From Thermodesulfobacterium hveragerdense DSM 12571 (GTDB lineage Bacteria > Desulfobacterota > Thermodesulfobacteria > Thermodesulfobacteriales > Thermodesulfobacteriaceae): a stretch of 64,000 nucleotides of DNA. The notes below the pieces were generated by a model. It saw only the letters and a program-made list of their open reading frames with translations. It was not told where the DNA came from and did not search any database. Position 1 is the first letter of the stretch; each line of letters opens with the position of its first letter. Below, piece by piece: positions 45,687-54,058 of the stretch. The position numbers and the translations under genes are program-made. The stretch spans positions 32,175-96,174 of the forward strand of contig NZ_AUIT01000006.1 in assembly GCF_000423845.1 (NCBI RefSeq), in the 5' to 3' direction.

Positions 45687-47569
45687 TGCGGATCTATCTT
45701 ACTACACCGATTTACTACGTAAACGCTTATCCTCATTTAGGACATGCCTATACTACGCTGATAGTAGATGGGGTTGCCAGGTTTTACAGACTAAAAAACT
45801 GGCAGGTGTTTTTTCTTACAGGTACAGACGAACACGGGGATAAGATCCAGAAAACAGCTAAAGATAAAGGACTTTCTCCTCAAGCTCTGGTTGATGAGAT
45901 AAGTGAATCTTTTAAAAGAACTTGGGATTACTTTGGGATTGGTTATAGTCGTTTTATCAGGACCACTGAAGAAACCCATAAAAAGACCGTACAAAGGGTT
46001 TTGCAGCAACTTTACGAAAAAGGAGAAATCTATCAGGATGAATATGAGGGGCTTTACTGTGTTGGCTGCGAACGTTTTTTGACGGCCAAAGAACTTGACG
46101 AACAAGGAAGATGTAAAGACCATCAAAAAACCCCTGAACTTATTAAAGAAAAAAACTATTTTTTTAACTTAGAAAAATATCGTTCCTGGTTAAAAGACTA
46201 CATCCAAAAAAACGACCTGATATATCCTGCTTTTTACAAAGAAGAAGTACTTAACATGTTAGAAGAAGAGCTACCTCCACTTTGTATTTCTCGTCCTAAA
46301 AAAAGGCTTGAATGGGGGATTGAACTTCCTTTTGATAAAGACTACGTAACCTATGTATGGTTTGACGCCCTTTTAAACTATCTCACAGGAATAGGCTATC
46401 CAGAGGACCCAAACTGGGAGGCCTGGTGGAAGGAGTCTCATCACTTTATCGCCAAAGACATCCTTAAACCCCATGCAGTTTATTGGCCTATCATGTTAAA
46501 AGCCTTGGGGTTACCTGTATACAAAAAACTTTTGGTGCATGGATATTGGTTGGTTGACCGGCTAAAAATGTCTAAATCGATAGGAAACATCGTAGATCCT
46601 GTAAGCTTGAGCAAGACATACGGTAAAGACCAGCTAAGGTATTTCTTGTTTAGAGAGATGGCTTTTGGTTACGATGCAGAGTTTAGTTTTGAAGCTTTTA
46701 TCACCAGGATAAACGCAGACCTTGCTAATGACTATGGTAACCTTGTTTATCGTACCTTAAACCTAACAGAAAAATACTTTAACTCTTGTGTCCCCCCTTT
46801 AAACGGGCTGACAGAAGAGGACCAGGCTTATTTAGACATGGTGAAGACAGCTTTAGAAGATTACCATAAGTTGTTTTCTGAACTTCAGTTTCATAGAGCT
46901 TTAGAAAGACTTTGGGAAGCCATCAGAGAAGGTAACGTTTACATCGACAGACAGGCCCCTTGGAGTCTTATAAAAAAAGGAGAGTTAGACAGGGCAGGAA
47001 CGGTTCTTAGGGTTTTACTTGAAGTTATCAAGAGTTTTGCTATAGCCCTTTCTCCGGTGATGCCTGAAACCTCTCAGATTTTACTTGAAAATATGTCTTA
47101 TGAAAGGCCACTTTCTTGGGAAGAGGTTTTTAATTTTAAGGGGTTAAAAGAAGGAGCGGCTGCTAAAAAAGGGAAGCCTCTTTTTCCAAGAATAGAAGAT
47201 AAACCAAAGGAGGAAGAAAAGGTGGTAGAAGAAAAGAAAGAAGAGACAGGTTTTATCTCTATAGATGAGTTTAGAAAAATAGATTTAAGGGTAGGGAAGA
47301 TAGTCGCTGCAGAAAAGGTCCCAAATGCAGATAAACTTTTAAGGTTAGAAGTGTTATGCCCAGAAAAAAGACAGATTGTTTCAGGAATAGCCCAGTATTA
47401 TCAACCTGAGGAATTGATAGGTAAAGAGGTAATTATTGTGGCTAACCTGAAACCTTCTAAAATCAGAGGAATCCTTTCAGAGGGTATGCTTCTTGCAGCT
47501 AAGGATGAAAAGGGATTATGCTTGGTGACCCCTGAGAAAGAAATGGCCCCAGGGGCTAAAGTTAGCTAA
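45686..47569 (+). CDS. metG: Methionyl-tRNA synthetase with C-terminal tRNA-binding domain
   Basis: 627 aa. Class I motifs: PHLGHAY (HIGH-like, near 16) and KMSKSIGN (KMSKS, near 296). A Cys-rich knuckle around 128-145 (CVGCERFL, then Cys and His) may hold zinc. A Glu/Lys-rich linker near 510-530 joins a C-terminal EMAP-type tRNA-binding domain (about 530-628: IDLRVGKIVAAE, KIRGILSEGMLLAA). ATG 45686 is chosen; the preceding TTG 45683 is less likely. Confidence 0.97.
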   Translation: MRIYLTTPIYYVNAYPHLGHAYTTLIVDGVARFYRLKNWQVFFLTGTDEHGDKIQKTAKDKGLSPQALVDEISESFKRTWDYFGIGYSRFIRTTEETHKKTVQRVLQQLYEKGEIYQDEYEGLYCVGCERFLTAKELDEQGRCKDHQKTPELIKEKNYFFNLEKYRSWLKDYIQKNDLIYPAFYKEEVLNMLEEELPPLCISRPKKRLEWGIELPFDKDYVTYVWFDALLNYLTGIGYPEDPNWEAWWKESHHFIAKDILKPHAVYWPIMLKALGLPVYKKLLVHGYWLVDRLKMSKSIGNIVDPVSLSKTYGKDQLRYFLFREMAFGYDAEFSFEAFITRINADLANDYGNLVYRTLNLTEKYFNSCVPPLNGLTEEDQAYLDMVKTALEDYHKLFSELQFHRALERLWEAIREGNVYIDRQAPWSLIKKGELDRAGTVLRVLLEVIKSFAIALSPVMPETSQILLENMSYERPLSWEEVFNFKGLKEGAAAKKGKPLFPRIEDKPKEEEKVVEEKKEETGFISIDEFRKIDLRVGKIVAAEKVPNADKLLRLEVLCPEKRQIVSGIAQYYQPEELIGKEVIIVANLKPSKIRGILSEGMLLAAKDEKGLCLVTPEKEMAPGAKVS

Positions 47570-47580
47570 AATAAAAAGGT

Positions 47581-47922
47581 TTAGCCTGGAGGCCAACCCA
47601 TAGTTCTGCCAGCAAGTAAGTGAAAATGTAGATGAAATACCGTCTGCCCTGCCTCTTCCTTACAGTTTACAACCACCCTGTATCCTCTTTCAGCAAACCC
47701 TAAATCTTTGGCTAATCTGTTGATAACAAGATAGATATGCCCGATTAAATCCTTGTCTTCTTCGGTTAGGTCAAGCAACGTAGAAAGATGCTTTTTAGGA
47801 ATTACCAAGATATGGTAAGGAGCTTGAGGGTTTATGTCATGAAAAGCTACTACCTTTTCGTCTTCATAAACGACTTTAGACGGTATTTCTTTTTTAACGA
47901 TTTTGCAAAATATGCAATCCAT
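47581..47922 (-). CDS. HIT-family purine nucleoside phosphoramidase (HinT)
   Basis: 113 aa. The histidine triad appears as HLHFHLLAG near the C-terminus, the CKIVKKEIPS region is near the start, and DINPQAPYHILVIPKKH is the middle block. It hydrolyses AMP-linked amines in the HinT group. AAGGGGGG precedes the ATG. It follows metG in convergent orientation. Confidence 0.93.
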   Translation of the reverse strand: MDCIFCKIVKKEIPSKVVYEDEKVVAFHDINPQAPYHILVIPKKHLSTLLDLTEEDKDLIGHIYLVINRLAKDLGFAERGYRVVVNCKEEAGQTVFHLHFHLLAGRTMGWPPG

Positions 47923-47985
47923 AAGCCCCCCTTTTAAAAGGGTTTTTTTTAAATTTATAAAACTTTTGGTTTAAAAAATCAAGGG

Positions 47986-50058
47986 TTAATGAGGTAATTT
48001 TTCTATGTTGGATTCTCCTGTGTTTTCTATATTAGCGTTGTTTTCTAAAGGTTTAAGCACAAAGAGCAGTTGGCCTTCTTCTACCATCTGGTTAAGCCTT
48101 ACACAAATTTCTACGATTTGAGCATCAAAAGGTGCTAACACAGGGTTTTCCATTTTCATCGATTCTAAGTTAGCGATTTCCTCTCCTTTATGCACGATGT
48201 CTCCAACCTTAAGGGTGCCTCTTTTTGGATTGCCTATTCTCCAAACTGTTCCGCTAATAGGAGCACCTATTTCATTAGGTCTTACTGCTTTTCTCACCTC
48301 TTCTTTTTTAGCTCTTGGTGTTTTCACTTCAAAAACCCTGGTCTTGTTGTTTACTTTTAATACTACATGGATGATCCCGTCGTTTTCTACACCTATGGAC
48401 ACTAATTCTATACAGTAAGGTTTACCTTCATAGATAAACTCTACCTTATCTCCTGGTTTTTTAAGGCCCTCTCTCCAGACTTTGGTGGGAAGGTATAAAG
48501 GGGCATCTCCATATTTTTCTCTAAATTTTATGAAATCTAAGGCATCCTTAGGATGCATAAGGTACAGGATAAACTCTTCTTCTGTGGCCTTTCTTCCGAG
48601 CTCCTCTTCCAGTTTTCTTCTTAAAGCGGTTAGATCTTCATCAGGAATAGCCTCTACAGGGGAGGACTCCTTTCTTTCTTTTATTTTATTTTCCCACTCG
48701 TCTCCAAAGGTGCTCTGATATACCCAGTCAGCTGGCCATCCTACAGGCATCCTCCCGTAATGACCAAGGATGAGATTTTTAAAATCTCCAGGTGCGTTTT
48801 TGAAAAGTTGTAAAAGCTCTTCCTGTTCCCAGGGTTCCATGGCAGAAAAATCCTGATTTTTCTCTTCTACGAATTTCTTTAGAAGTTTGATGACATGTTT
48901 AACCCCTTCTTCTCCCTGTTCTTTGGCATATCTGTTGACTATACCACTACAGGTTACCCAGGTTATTTGGGAGCCAGGGGTTACGTCAAAGTATTTTACT
49001 ATTTGGTTGTATAAAGACATTACTTGAAGGATGTAAGGCATTAGATGAAGAAACCCGCCTTTTTCTGCCTGTTCAAAAGAACTGGGAAAGGCACCTCCTG
49101 GCATTTTATGTTTGGTAACCATATGGTCAAAACCTTTAAAAGGAGACTCAGCCCAGTCATAGTCTCTGATCCATTCTCTAACCTTTTCTACTGCCTGTTC
49201 TGCAGCTTTTCTGTTAAGATGTACTGGGATTCCTTCTTCTCTAAATATAGCTTCTACGGCCAAGATAGGGGAATGTCCATAAAACCTGACCAGGGTATCT
49301 TCTTCTACGTCTATGATCTTAGCTCCTGCTTTGGCAGCTGCTAACAGCACAGGGATGGCAAGTCCATCGGTGATGTGACGATGGTAGTTGATCACCAAAT
49401 CAGGATATTTTTGTTTGATGCTATCTATCAATTCAGTAACCGAAGATACCGTTCCTACACCAGCCATATCTTTGATACAAAGAACTATTTCGTCTACCCC
49501 ACCACAGAGATCTACTATTTCGTCAACCACTTTTAGGTAATATTTGGTGTCAAACCAAGGGGCAACAGTATAAGAAATGGCAGGTTCAAAAAGTCTTCCT
49601 CTTTTCATCACCACTTCAGCTACAGGGCGCATGTTTCTTATGTCGTTTAAAAAAGAGAAACATCTCCAGACGTCTATGTCTACTACTTTTACAACATATT
49701 CTATGATGTTTTTAGGATAGGGCCGATAACCCCACATGTTAGTTTCTCGTATAAGGGTTTGTAAAAGTACGTTAGGCATGAGCTCCCTTAAAATTGCTAT
49801 CTCTTCGAAGGGACTTTCTCTTCGATTCATAATTCCTACGTGCCATCTTGCTCCACCATGACATTCGGCTGCAAAGAGTCCCATCTCATTATAATAAGGG
49901 GCAAGGGTTTTTAAATCGTAAATCCTTAGTCTGTTTTTATAATCTGACTGACCTGCATCTCTCATACCAACCGAAACAAAACATACGCCAGGGAGTTCTC
50001 TTACTTTTTGTACTATTTCTCTTGGGCTCATACCTGGTTTTACAAAAATATAGTTCAT
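47986..50058 (-). CDS. Divergent biotin-dependent carboxyltransferase (pyruvate/2-oxoacid carboxylase subunit B-like)
   Basis: 690 aa. The HMGL-like barrel (about 20-290) has the catalytic Lys in CIKDMAG, a HRH pair near 228 for metal, and an Asp in SVGMRDAGQS in place of the canonical DTTLRD. The conserved GGATFD block reads CHGGARW. A middle conserved carboxylase domain is followed by a biotinyl domain with ESMKMEN; the biotin Lys is residue 635. The last 19 residues are an Asn/Glu-rich tail. It forms a pair with the biotin carboxylase 30 bases upstream. Pyruvate, 2-oxoglutarate and another 2-oxoacid are all possible substrates. Confidence 0.85.
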   Translation of the reverse strand: MNYIFVKPGMSPREIVQKVRELPGVCFVSVGMRDAGQSDYKNRLRIYDLKTLAPYYNEMGLFAAECHGGARWHVGIMNRRESPFEEIAILRELMPNVLLQTLIRETNMWGYRPYPKNIIEYVVKVVDIDVWRCFSFLNDIRNMRPVAEVVMKRGRLFEPAISYTVAPWFDTKYYLKVVDEIVDLCGGVDEIVLCIKDMAGVGTVSSVTELIDSIKQKYPDLVINYHRHITDGLAIPVLLAAAKAGAKIIDVEEDTLVRFYGHSPILAVEAIFREEGIPVHLNRKAAEQAVEKVREWIRDYDWAESPFKGFDHMVTKHKMPGGAFPSSFEQAEKGGFLHLMPYILQVMSLYNQIVKYFDVTPGSQITWVTCSGIVNRYAKEQGEEGVKHVIKLLKKFVEEKNQDFSAMEPWEQEELLQLFKNAPGDFKNLILGHYGRMPVGWPADWVYQSTFGDEWENKIKERKESSPVEAIPDEDLTALRRKLEEELGRKATEEEFILYLMHPKDALDFIKFREKYGDAPLYLPTKVWREGLKKPGDKVEFIYEGKPYCIELVSIGVENDGIIHVVLKVNNKTRVFEVKTPRAKKEEVRKAVRPNEIGAPISGTVWRIGNPKRGTLKVGDIVHKGEEIANLESMKMENPVLAPFDAQIVEICVRLNQMVEEGQLLFVLKPLENNANIENTGESNIEKLPH

Positions 50059-50088
50059 CTTTCCCCTCCATGGTTTGAGGTATATTTT

Positions 50089-50307
50089 TTACATCCAGTC
50101 TTGGGGTCCTAAGGCTGAGATTTCAGCTATATATTTAGCTATCTTTAAGACCTCATCATCTGCAGTTTTTTCTTTTACCATGGAAAGAAGCTCTTCATGA
50201 TGTTCCTCTATAAACCTGGTAGAAAACTTACCTTCTATAAAATCAGGATGCCTGATAATGCTTAAAAGTAAGGGAGCGATGGTTTTTATCCCTTCTACTC
50301 TTAACCC
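50089..50307 (-). pseudogene. C-terminal 72 codons of the biotin carboxylase beyond an in-frame TGA
   Basis: The frame of the biotin carboxylase continues past the TGA (50308-50310) for 72 codons to TAA 50089-50091. It includes [15 protein letters not shown] and [13 protein letters not shown], which match the last block of biotin carboxylases (GVKT..., F..G...T.FI). The total gene would be 484 aa, a normal length. So this is the lost end of the neighbouring gene, not a gene of its own. Confidence 0.8.
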
Positions 50308-51543
50308 TCAGCTCAAGGCCCTATCCATGACTCTAATAGCTTCTGACCTGTCAGCACCAGCTGACATAACCAGCATGATGAGTGAGTCATAGTAAGGAGG
50401 TACTTCTGCCCCTTCATAAACTCCAGAGGCAACCCTTATCCCTGGACCTTGAGGGATTTCAAGTCTGGTTATAGTTCCAAAAGAAGGATTAAAGGTTTTT
50501 GGGTCTTCAGCGTTAATTCTTACTTCTATGGCATGTCTGTTAGGGTGTATGTCGTCTTGTTCAAAAGGAAGAGGATGACCTTCTGCTATAGAAAACATAA
50601 GGCTTACCAGGTCAAGACCGGTTATAAGTTCTGTTACACCATGTTCTACTTGGAGCCTGGTGTTAACCTCAAGGAAATAAAATTTGTTGGTTTTAGGATC
50701 TAAAAGAAATTCTACTGTTCCTACAGAATGGTATCCTATTTCTCTCATCAACCTTACGGCTGTAAAACATATCTCTTGTCTTAGGTCATCAGATATGCTT
50801 GGAGACGGGGCTTCTTCTAAAATTTTTTGGTTTCTTCTCTGTAGAGTACATTCTCTTTCATACAGATGGACTACATGTCCGTATTTGTCTGCACAGACTT
50901 GTACTTCTATGTGTCTACCGCTTCGAATGTACTTTTCTACTAACAAAGTATCGTCCCCAAAAGCTTTTTTGGCCTCAGACTTTGCTTTTTCAAGAGCTAC
51001 AGGTAATTCTTCAGCTGTATCTACTCTTACCATTCCCTTTCCACCACCACCTGAAGCAGCCTTAATCATGATAGGGAAATCTACTTCATCCTCCTTCATC
51101 CATCTTAAGATATCTTCTACTGTTTTTACGTTCAAAAGACCGGGGATGGTCGGAACATTAGCTCTTTGGGCTATTTTTTTAGCCCTGATTTTGTCTCCCA
51201 TAAGCCTTATAACCTCCGGAGGAGGACCTACCCACACAAGCCCAGCTTGTTCCACCAACTCTGCAAAATCTGCATTCTCTGCCAAAAATCCCCATCCAGG
51301 ATGGATGGCATCACACTTTTTTTCTAAAGCAACTTTAATGATTTTTTCCATGTTTAGGTAAGAATCGTGAGGGGGAGCTTCTCCGATATGGACTGCTTCA
51401 TCAGCCAAAAAGACATGATAGGCTAATCTGTCGGGTGTGCTGTAGATAGCCACAGTTTTAATTTTTTTATCTCTGCAGGTATTCATAATCCTGACTGCAG
51501 GGACCCCACGATTGGCTATCAAAACTTTGTTGATTTTTTTCAT
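50308..51543 (-). CDS. Biotin carboxylase subunit, C-terminus cut by TGA
   Basis: ATP-grasp enzyme that carboxylates biotin on its partner subunit. The readable part is 411 aa. Motifs: ANRGVPAVRIMNTCRD at the start, KAASGGGGKGMVRV (P-loop) near 160, HVVHLYERECTLQRRNQKILE near 230, and EVNTRLQVEHGVTE near 295. The frame stops at TGA 50308-50310 in the last conserved block; the remaining 72 residues are encoded just beyond it. The truncated protein would lack part of the C-terminal biotin-carboxylase domain and probably not fold properly. GGAGGG precedes the ATG. Confidence 0.85.
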   Translation of the reverse strand: MKKINKVLIANRGVPAVRIMNTCRDKKIKTVAIYSTPDRLAYHVFLADEAVHIGEAPPHDSYLNMEKIIKVALEKKCDAIHPGWGFLAENADFAELVEQAGLVWVGPPPEVIRLMGDKIRAKKIAQRANVPTIPGLLNVKTVEDILRWMKEDEVDFPIMIKAASGGGGKGMVRVDTAEELPVALEKAKSEAKKAFGDDTLLVEKYIRSGRHIEVQVCADKYGHVVHLYERECTLQRRNQKILEEAPSPSISDDLRQEICFTAVRLMREIGYHSVGTVEFLLDPKTNKFYFLEVNTRLQVEHGVTELITGLDLVSLMFSIAEGHPLPFEQDDIHPNRHAIEVRINAEDPKTFNPSFGTITRLEIPQGPGIRVASGVYEGAEVPPYYDSLIMLVMSAGADRSEAIRVMDRALS

Positions 51544-51606
51544 ACGCCCTCCAGTTTCTGTTTTTAAATTATTTAGAATTTTAAATTATCTAGAATTAAC
51601 CTATTT

Positions 51607-51620
51607 TTGATAAAAATCAA
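51607..51620 (-). promoter_or_regulatory. Perfect FNR-type dyad upstream of the biotin carboxylase gene
   Basis: TTGATAAAAATCAA is a perfect TTGAT-N4-ATCAA dyad, 64 bases before the biotin carboxylase start and overlapping the trmD stop. The AT-rich stretch after it holds several -10-like hexamers but none is clearly best. It resembles the dyad before nrfH. Its symmetry may also be chance in AT-rich DNA. Confidence 0.4.
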
Positions 51621-52930
51621 TCTTTTCTTTTATAAGATTTTTTGTAGAAACTATATAGTCCTAACAGACGGTCGATGATGATGGAGGCTGCTGAGCGGAC
51701 AGAAAGATGGTTGTATGTGTCAAGCCTTCCCCAAATTGGTTCTAAAAAATGATCACATTTTGCTAGAAACTCTTCGGTAAGTCCCCAGGCAGTTCCTAAA
51801 ACAATGACTATAGGTGTTTCCCACAAAAACTTCTGTAGAGTTTCTATAGGAATAGGGGGTTTTTTAGGAGAAGCATCTGTCCCGACCAACAAAGGTTTTT
51901 CTCCTTCCTGATGGTGGACTGCATCTAAGGCTTCTTCAAAGGTAGAAAAAACTTTTACCAATTTTAGGGCTTCTTTACGTAATGGGTTGTATTTAGCTCC
52001 ACCACCTTTCAACCAGAAGTCTAAGAGTTCTTGGGCTAACTCTCTTTGGTCCTCAAGGGGTTGAACTATATAGATCCCTTTTAATCCATAGGTCCTTCCA
52101 AGACGTCCCAAATCGTGTAAATCGATGTTGGCAATGGCTGAAGTAATTACCTCTTTTCTCTTGTTGTAAACCGGATAATGGAGTAAAAAGAGATAGACTC
52201 TCTGTTTTTTTAAAAGATTAGCCAAAAAATTTAAATCTTCTTGAGAAAGCAAGGTTTGTCTTAAAAGATGAGGACGTTTTTTGAGGGTTAATTCTAAGGA
52301 TTTTTGTCTTCGATAGACCTCTATGGCGGCATGGTTTCCGCTTAAAAGAACCTCTGGGACTTTTAACCCCATAAAATCCCTGGGTCTGGTATAACAAGGA
52401 TATTTTAAAAGTCCTGAAGAAAAAGATTCTTTCTCCACAGAGTCTTTTTTTCCTACTACTCCAGGGATTAGTCTGGCTATACACTCAATTAGGACTAGAC
52501 TTGCTACTTCTCCTCCAAAAACCACATAATCTCCTATAGATACTTCTTGGTCTATTAAGGTTTCTTTTATTCTTTCATCTATTCCTTCATACCTTCCGCA
52601 AATAAGGATAAGATGTTGTTTTTGAGAAAGCTCTTCTGCTATTTTTTGATTTAACACCTCTCCTTGAGGGGAGAGATAGACCACCCAAGGGCTTTTACTT
52701 TTTTGTTTAAGAGATGTTATCGCTCGGTAGAGAGGTTCAGGTTTAAAAACCATCCCCTCTCCACCACCAAAAGGTTCATCATCAACCACACGGTGTTTAT
52801 CCTGACAAAAGTCTCTGAGATTAACAAGATTGATCTCTAAAAGACCTTTTTGTAAAGCCTTTCCTAAAAGCCCTACTTTTAACGGACTCTCAAAATATTC
52901 TGGGAAAATGGTGATGATATCTATCTGCAT
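51617..52930 (-). CDS. trmD: tRNA (guanine-N1)-methyltransferase TrmD fused to a second SPOUT-type RNA methyltransferase domain
   Basis: TrmD methylates G37 of several tRNAs. The N-terminal 240 residues have DEPFGGGEGM (51-60), CGRYEGIDER (111-120) and SIGDYVVFGGE (131-141). Residues about 244-437 are an extra domain of the TM1570 type (SPOUT, PF09936): LLHYPVYNK, DLHDLGRLGRTYGLKGIYIV and TYNHLSVRSAASIIIDRLLG. In other organisms the latter is a separate protein encoded next to trmD, so here the two are fused. The upstream genes are rimM, khpA and rpsP; rplS, the usual downstream gene, is absent. Confidence 0.93.
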   Translation of the reverse strand: MQIDIITIFPEYFESPLKVGLLGKALQKGLLEINLVNLRDFCQDKHRVVDDEPFGGGEGMVFKPEPLYRAITSLKQKSKSPWVVYLSPQGEVLNQKIAEELSQKQHLILICGRYEGIDERIKETLIDQEVSIGDYVVFGGEVASLVLIECIARLIPGVVGKKDSVEKESFSSGLLKYPCYTRPRDFMGLKVPEVLLSGNHAAIEVYRRQKSLELTLKKRPHLLRQTLLSQEDLNFLANLLKKQRVYLFLLHYPVYNKRKEVITSAIANIDLHDLGRLGRTYGLKGIYIVQPLEDQRELAQELLDFWLKGGGAKYNPLRKEALKLVKVFSTFEEALDAVHHQEGEKPLLVGTDASPKKPPIPIETLQKFLWETPIVIVLGTAWGLTEEFLAKCDHFLEPIWGRLDTYNHLSVRSAASIIIDRLLGLYSFYKKSYKRKD

Positions 52931-52941
52931 AGAGTTAAATT

Positions 52942-53457
52942 TTAGGGTTTTTGAACTTCTATAAGGCCTTCTAAGTTTTGAACTATGATGGTCCGAGAAG
53001 AAAAATCCATCTCCACAACGTATTCTTCTACCATAGGGACATAGAACTCAAATCCTTCTGGAGTTTTTATCAATAGAAGGTCATACTCCCCCATCGGCAT
53101 GACCTCTTTAACCTTACCCCAAGTTTTACCAGAAGGATCTTTAACACAGAAACCCTCTATTTGGTGATAATAAAATTCATCTTCCAAAGGTTCAGGAAGT
53201 TCTTCTAAACTTAAGTAAAGTTTTTGGTTAACAAGACTTTGAGCTTTTTCATAGTCTAAGTCTTTAAATTTAAAAATGAGCACGTTAAACCCAGGCCCTT
53301 TTTTAACAGACTCAACCACCAATTCTTCCGAAGAATTAGGAGAAAGATAGAACTTTTTTGTTTGAAAAAGAAGCTCAAAAGAAGAGACCAAGGGAGAGAC
53401 TTTAACCTCTCCCTTAAGTCCATGGGTGCTTAAGATTTTGGCAACAGGAACCTTCAC
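52942..53457 (-). CDS. rimM: Ribosome maturation factor RimM
   Basis: 171 aa. The N-terminal beta-barrel begins VAKILSTHGLKGEVKVSPL, and the C-terminal PRC-like barrel contains LPEPLEDEFYYHQIEG and WGKVKEVMPMGEYDLLLI. It helps assemble the 30S head around S19 and 16S rRNA helix 33. It lies between khpA (1-base overlap) and trmD (11 bases). Confidence 0.95.
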   Translation of the reverse strand: MKVPVAKILSTHGLKGEVKVSPLVSSFELLFQTKKFYLSPNSSEELVVESVKKGPGFNVLIFKFKDLDYEKAQSLVNQKLYLSLEELPEPLEDEFYYHQIEGFCVKDPSGKTWGKVKEVMPMGEYDLLLIKTPEGFEFYVPMVEEYVVEMDFSSRTIIVQNLEGLIEVQKP

Positions 53458-53696
53458 TATTCTATGATTTCTAATACAACTCTTTTACGAAGTTTACTTC
53501 CTGCAGCCCCTAAGATGGTTCTAATAGCTTTAGCCGTACGCCCTTCTTTACCTATGATTTTACCAAGGTCTTCCTTGGCAACTTTAAGCTCGATTACAGA
53601 GGTTTGCTCTCCTTCGATCTCGTTAATCTGTACTGCTTCTGGTTTGTCTACCAGAACCTTAGCAATGCTCTCCACCAAATCTTTAAGTTTGCTCAT
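53457..53696 (-). CDS. khpA: KH-domain RNA-binding protein KhpA
   Basis: 79 aa, one KH domain with the GxxG motif in [10 protein letters not shown] (about 48-57). The position between rpsP and rimM is the standard one. In other bacteria KhpA works with KhpB on RNA. GGAGG precedes the ATG; the overlapping plus-strand frame is a shadow. Confidence 0.94.
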   Translation of the reverse strand: MSKLKDLVESIAKVLVDKPEAVQINEIEGEQTSVIELKVAKEDLGKIIGKEGRTAKAIRTILGAAGSKLRKRVVLEIIE

Positions 53697-53728
53697 CTTC
53701 TAACCTCCTCTCTACTGGCAGTTTGAGT

Positions 53729-53986
53729 TTACCCCTTTTGGTCTACTTTAATCCCTATCCTTTTCAGAAGGGCTCTTACCGTTTCTGTAGTTTCAGCGCC
53801 TTTTTCAAGCCAAGCTTTAACTTTTTCTTCGTTTACTTTAAACTCAAAAGGTTGTTTTAAAGGATCATAATACCCTAAGATATCTAAAAATTTGCCATCT
53901 CTGGGAGAACGAGAATCCGCTGCCACCACCCTATAAAAAGGTCTTTTCTTTCTTCCAAATCTCATAAGTCTAATCCTGACCGGCAC
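53729..53986 (-). CDS. rpsP: 30S ribosomal protein S16
   Basis: 85 aa. [22 protein letters not shown] is the family start, and ILGYYDPLK and [16 protein letters not shown] are also present. It is the first gene of the rpsP-khpA-rimM-trmD run, and GGAGG stands before the ATG. The ffh gene lies 72 bases upstream. Confidence 0.98.
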   Translation of the reverse strand: MPVRIRLMRFGRKKRPFYRVVAADSRSPRDGKFLDILGYYDPLKQPFEFKVNEEKVKAWLEKGAETTETVRALLKRIGIKVDQKG

Positions 53987-54058
53987 TTTTCCTCTACCTC
54001 CTTAAAAAAATTTTTAGCCTCAATATTTTACCACCTAATTTATTTTTTACAATCGGTT

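Noticed and set aside
47929..47950. CCCTTTTAAAAGGG followed by eight T as a plus-strand terminator
   Set aside because: It lies just upstream of the HIT gene start and coincides with its ribosome-binding site; no plus-strand gene ends near it.
50308..50360. Selenocysteine (SECIS) interpretation of the TGA
   Set aside because: The hairpin is imperfect and lacks the usual loop motif, and biotin carboxylase has no redox need for Sec; kept only as a remote option in the finding.
50684..51361. 225-aa plus-strand frame opposite the biotin carboxylase
   Set aside because: It is fully antisense to a gene with strong domain motifs and has low-complexity Ser/Thr-rich content typical of a shadow.
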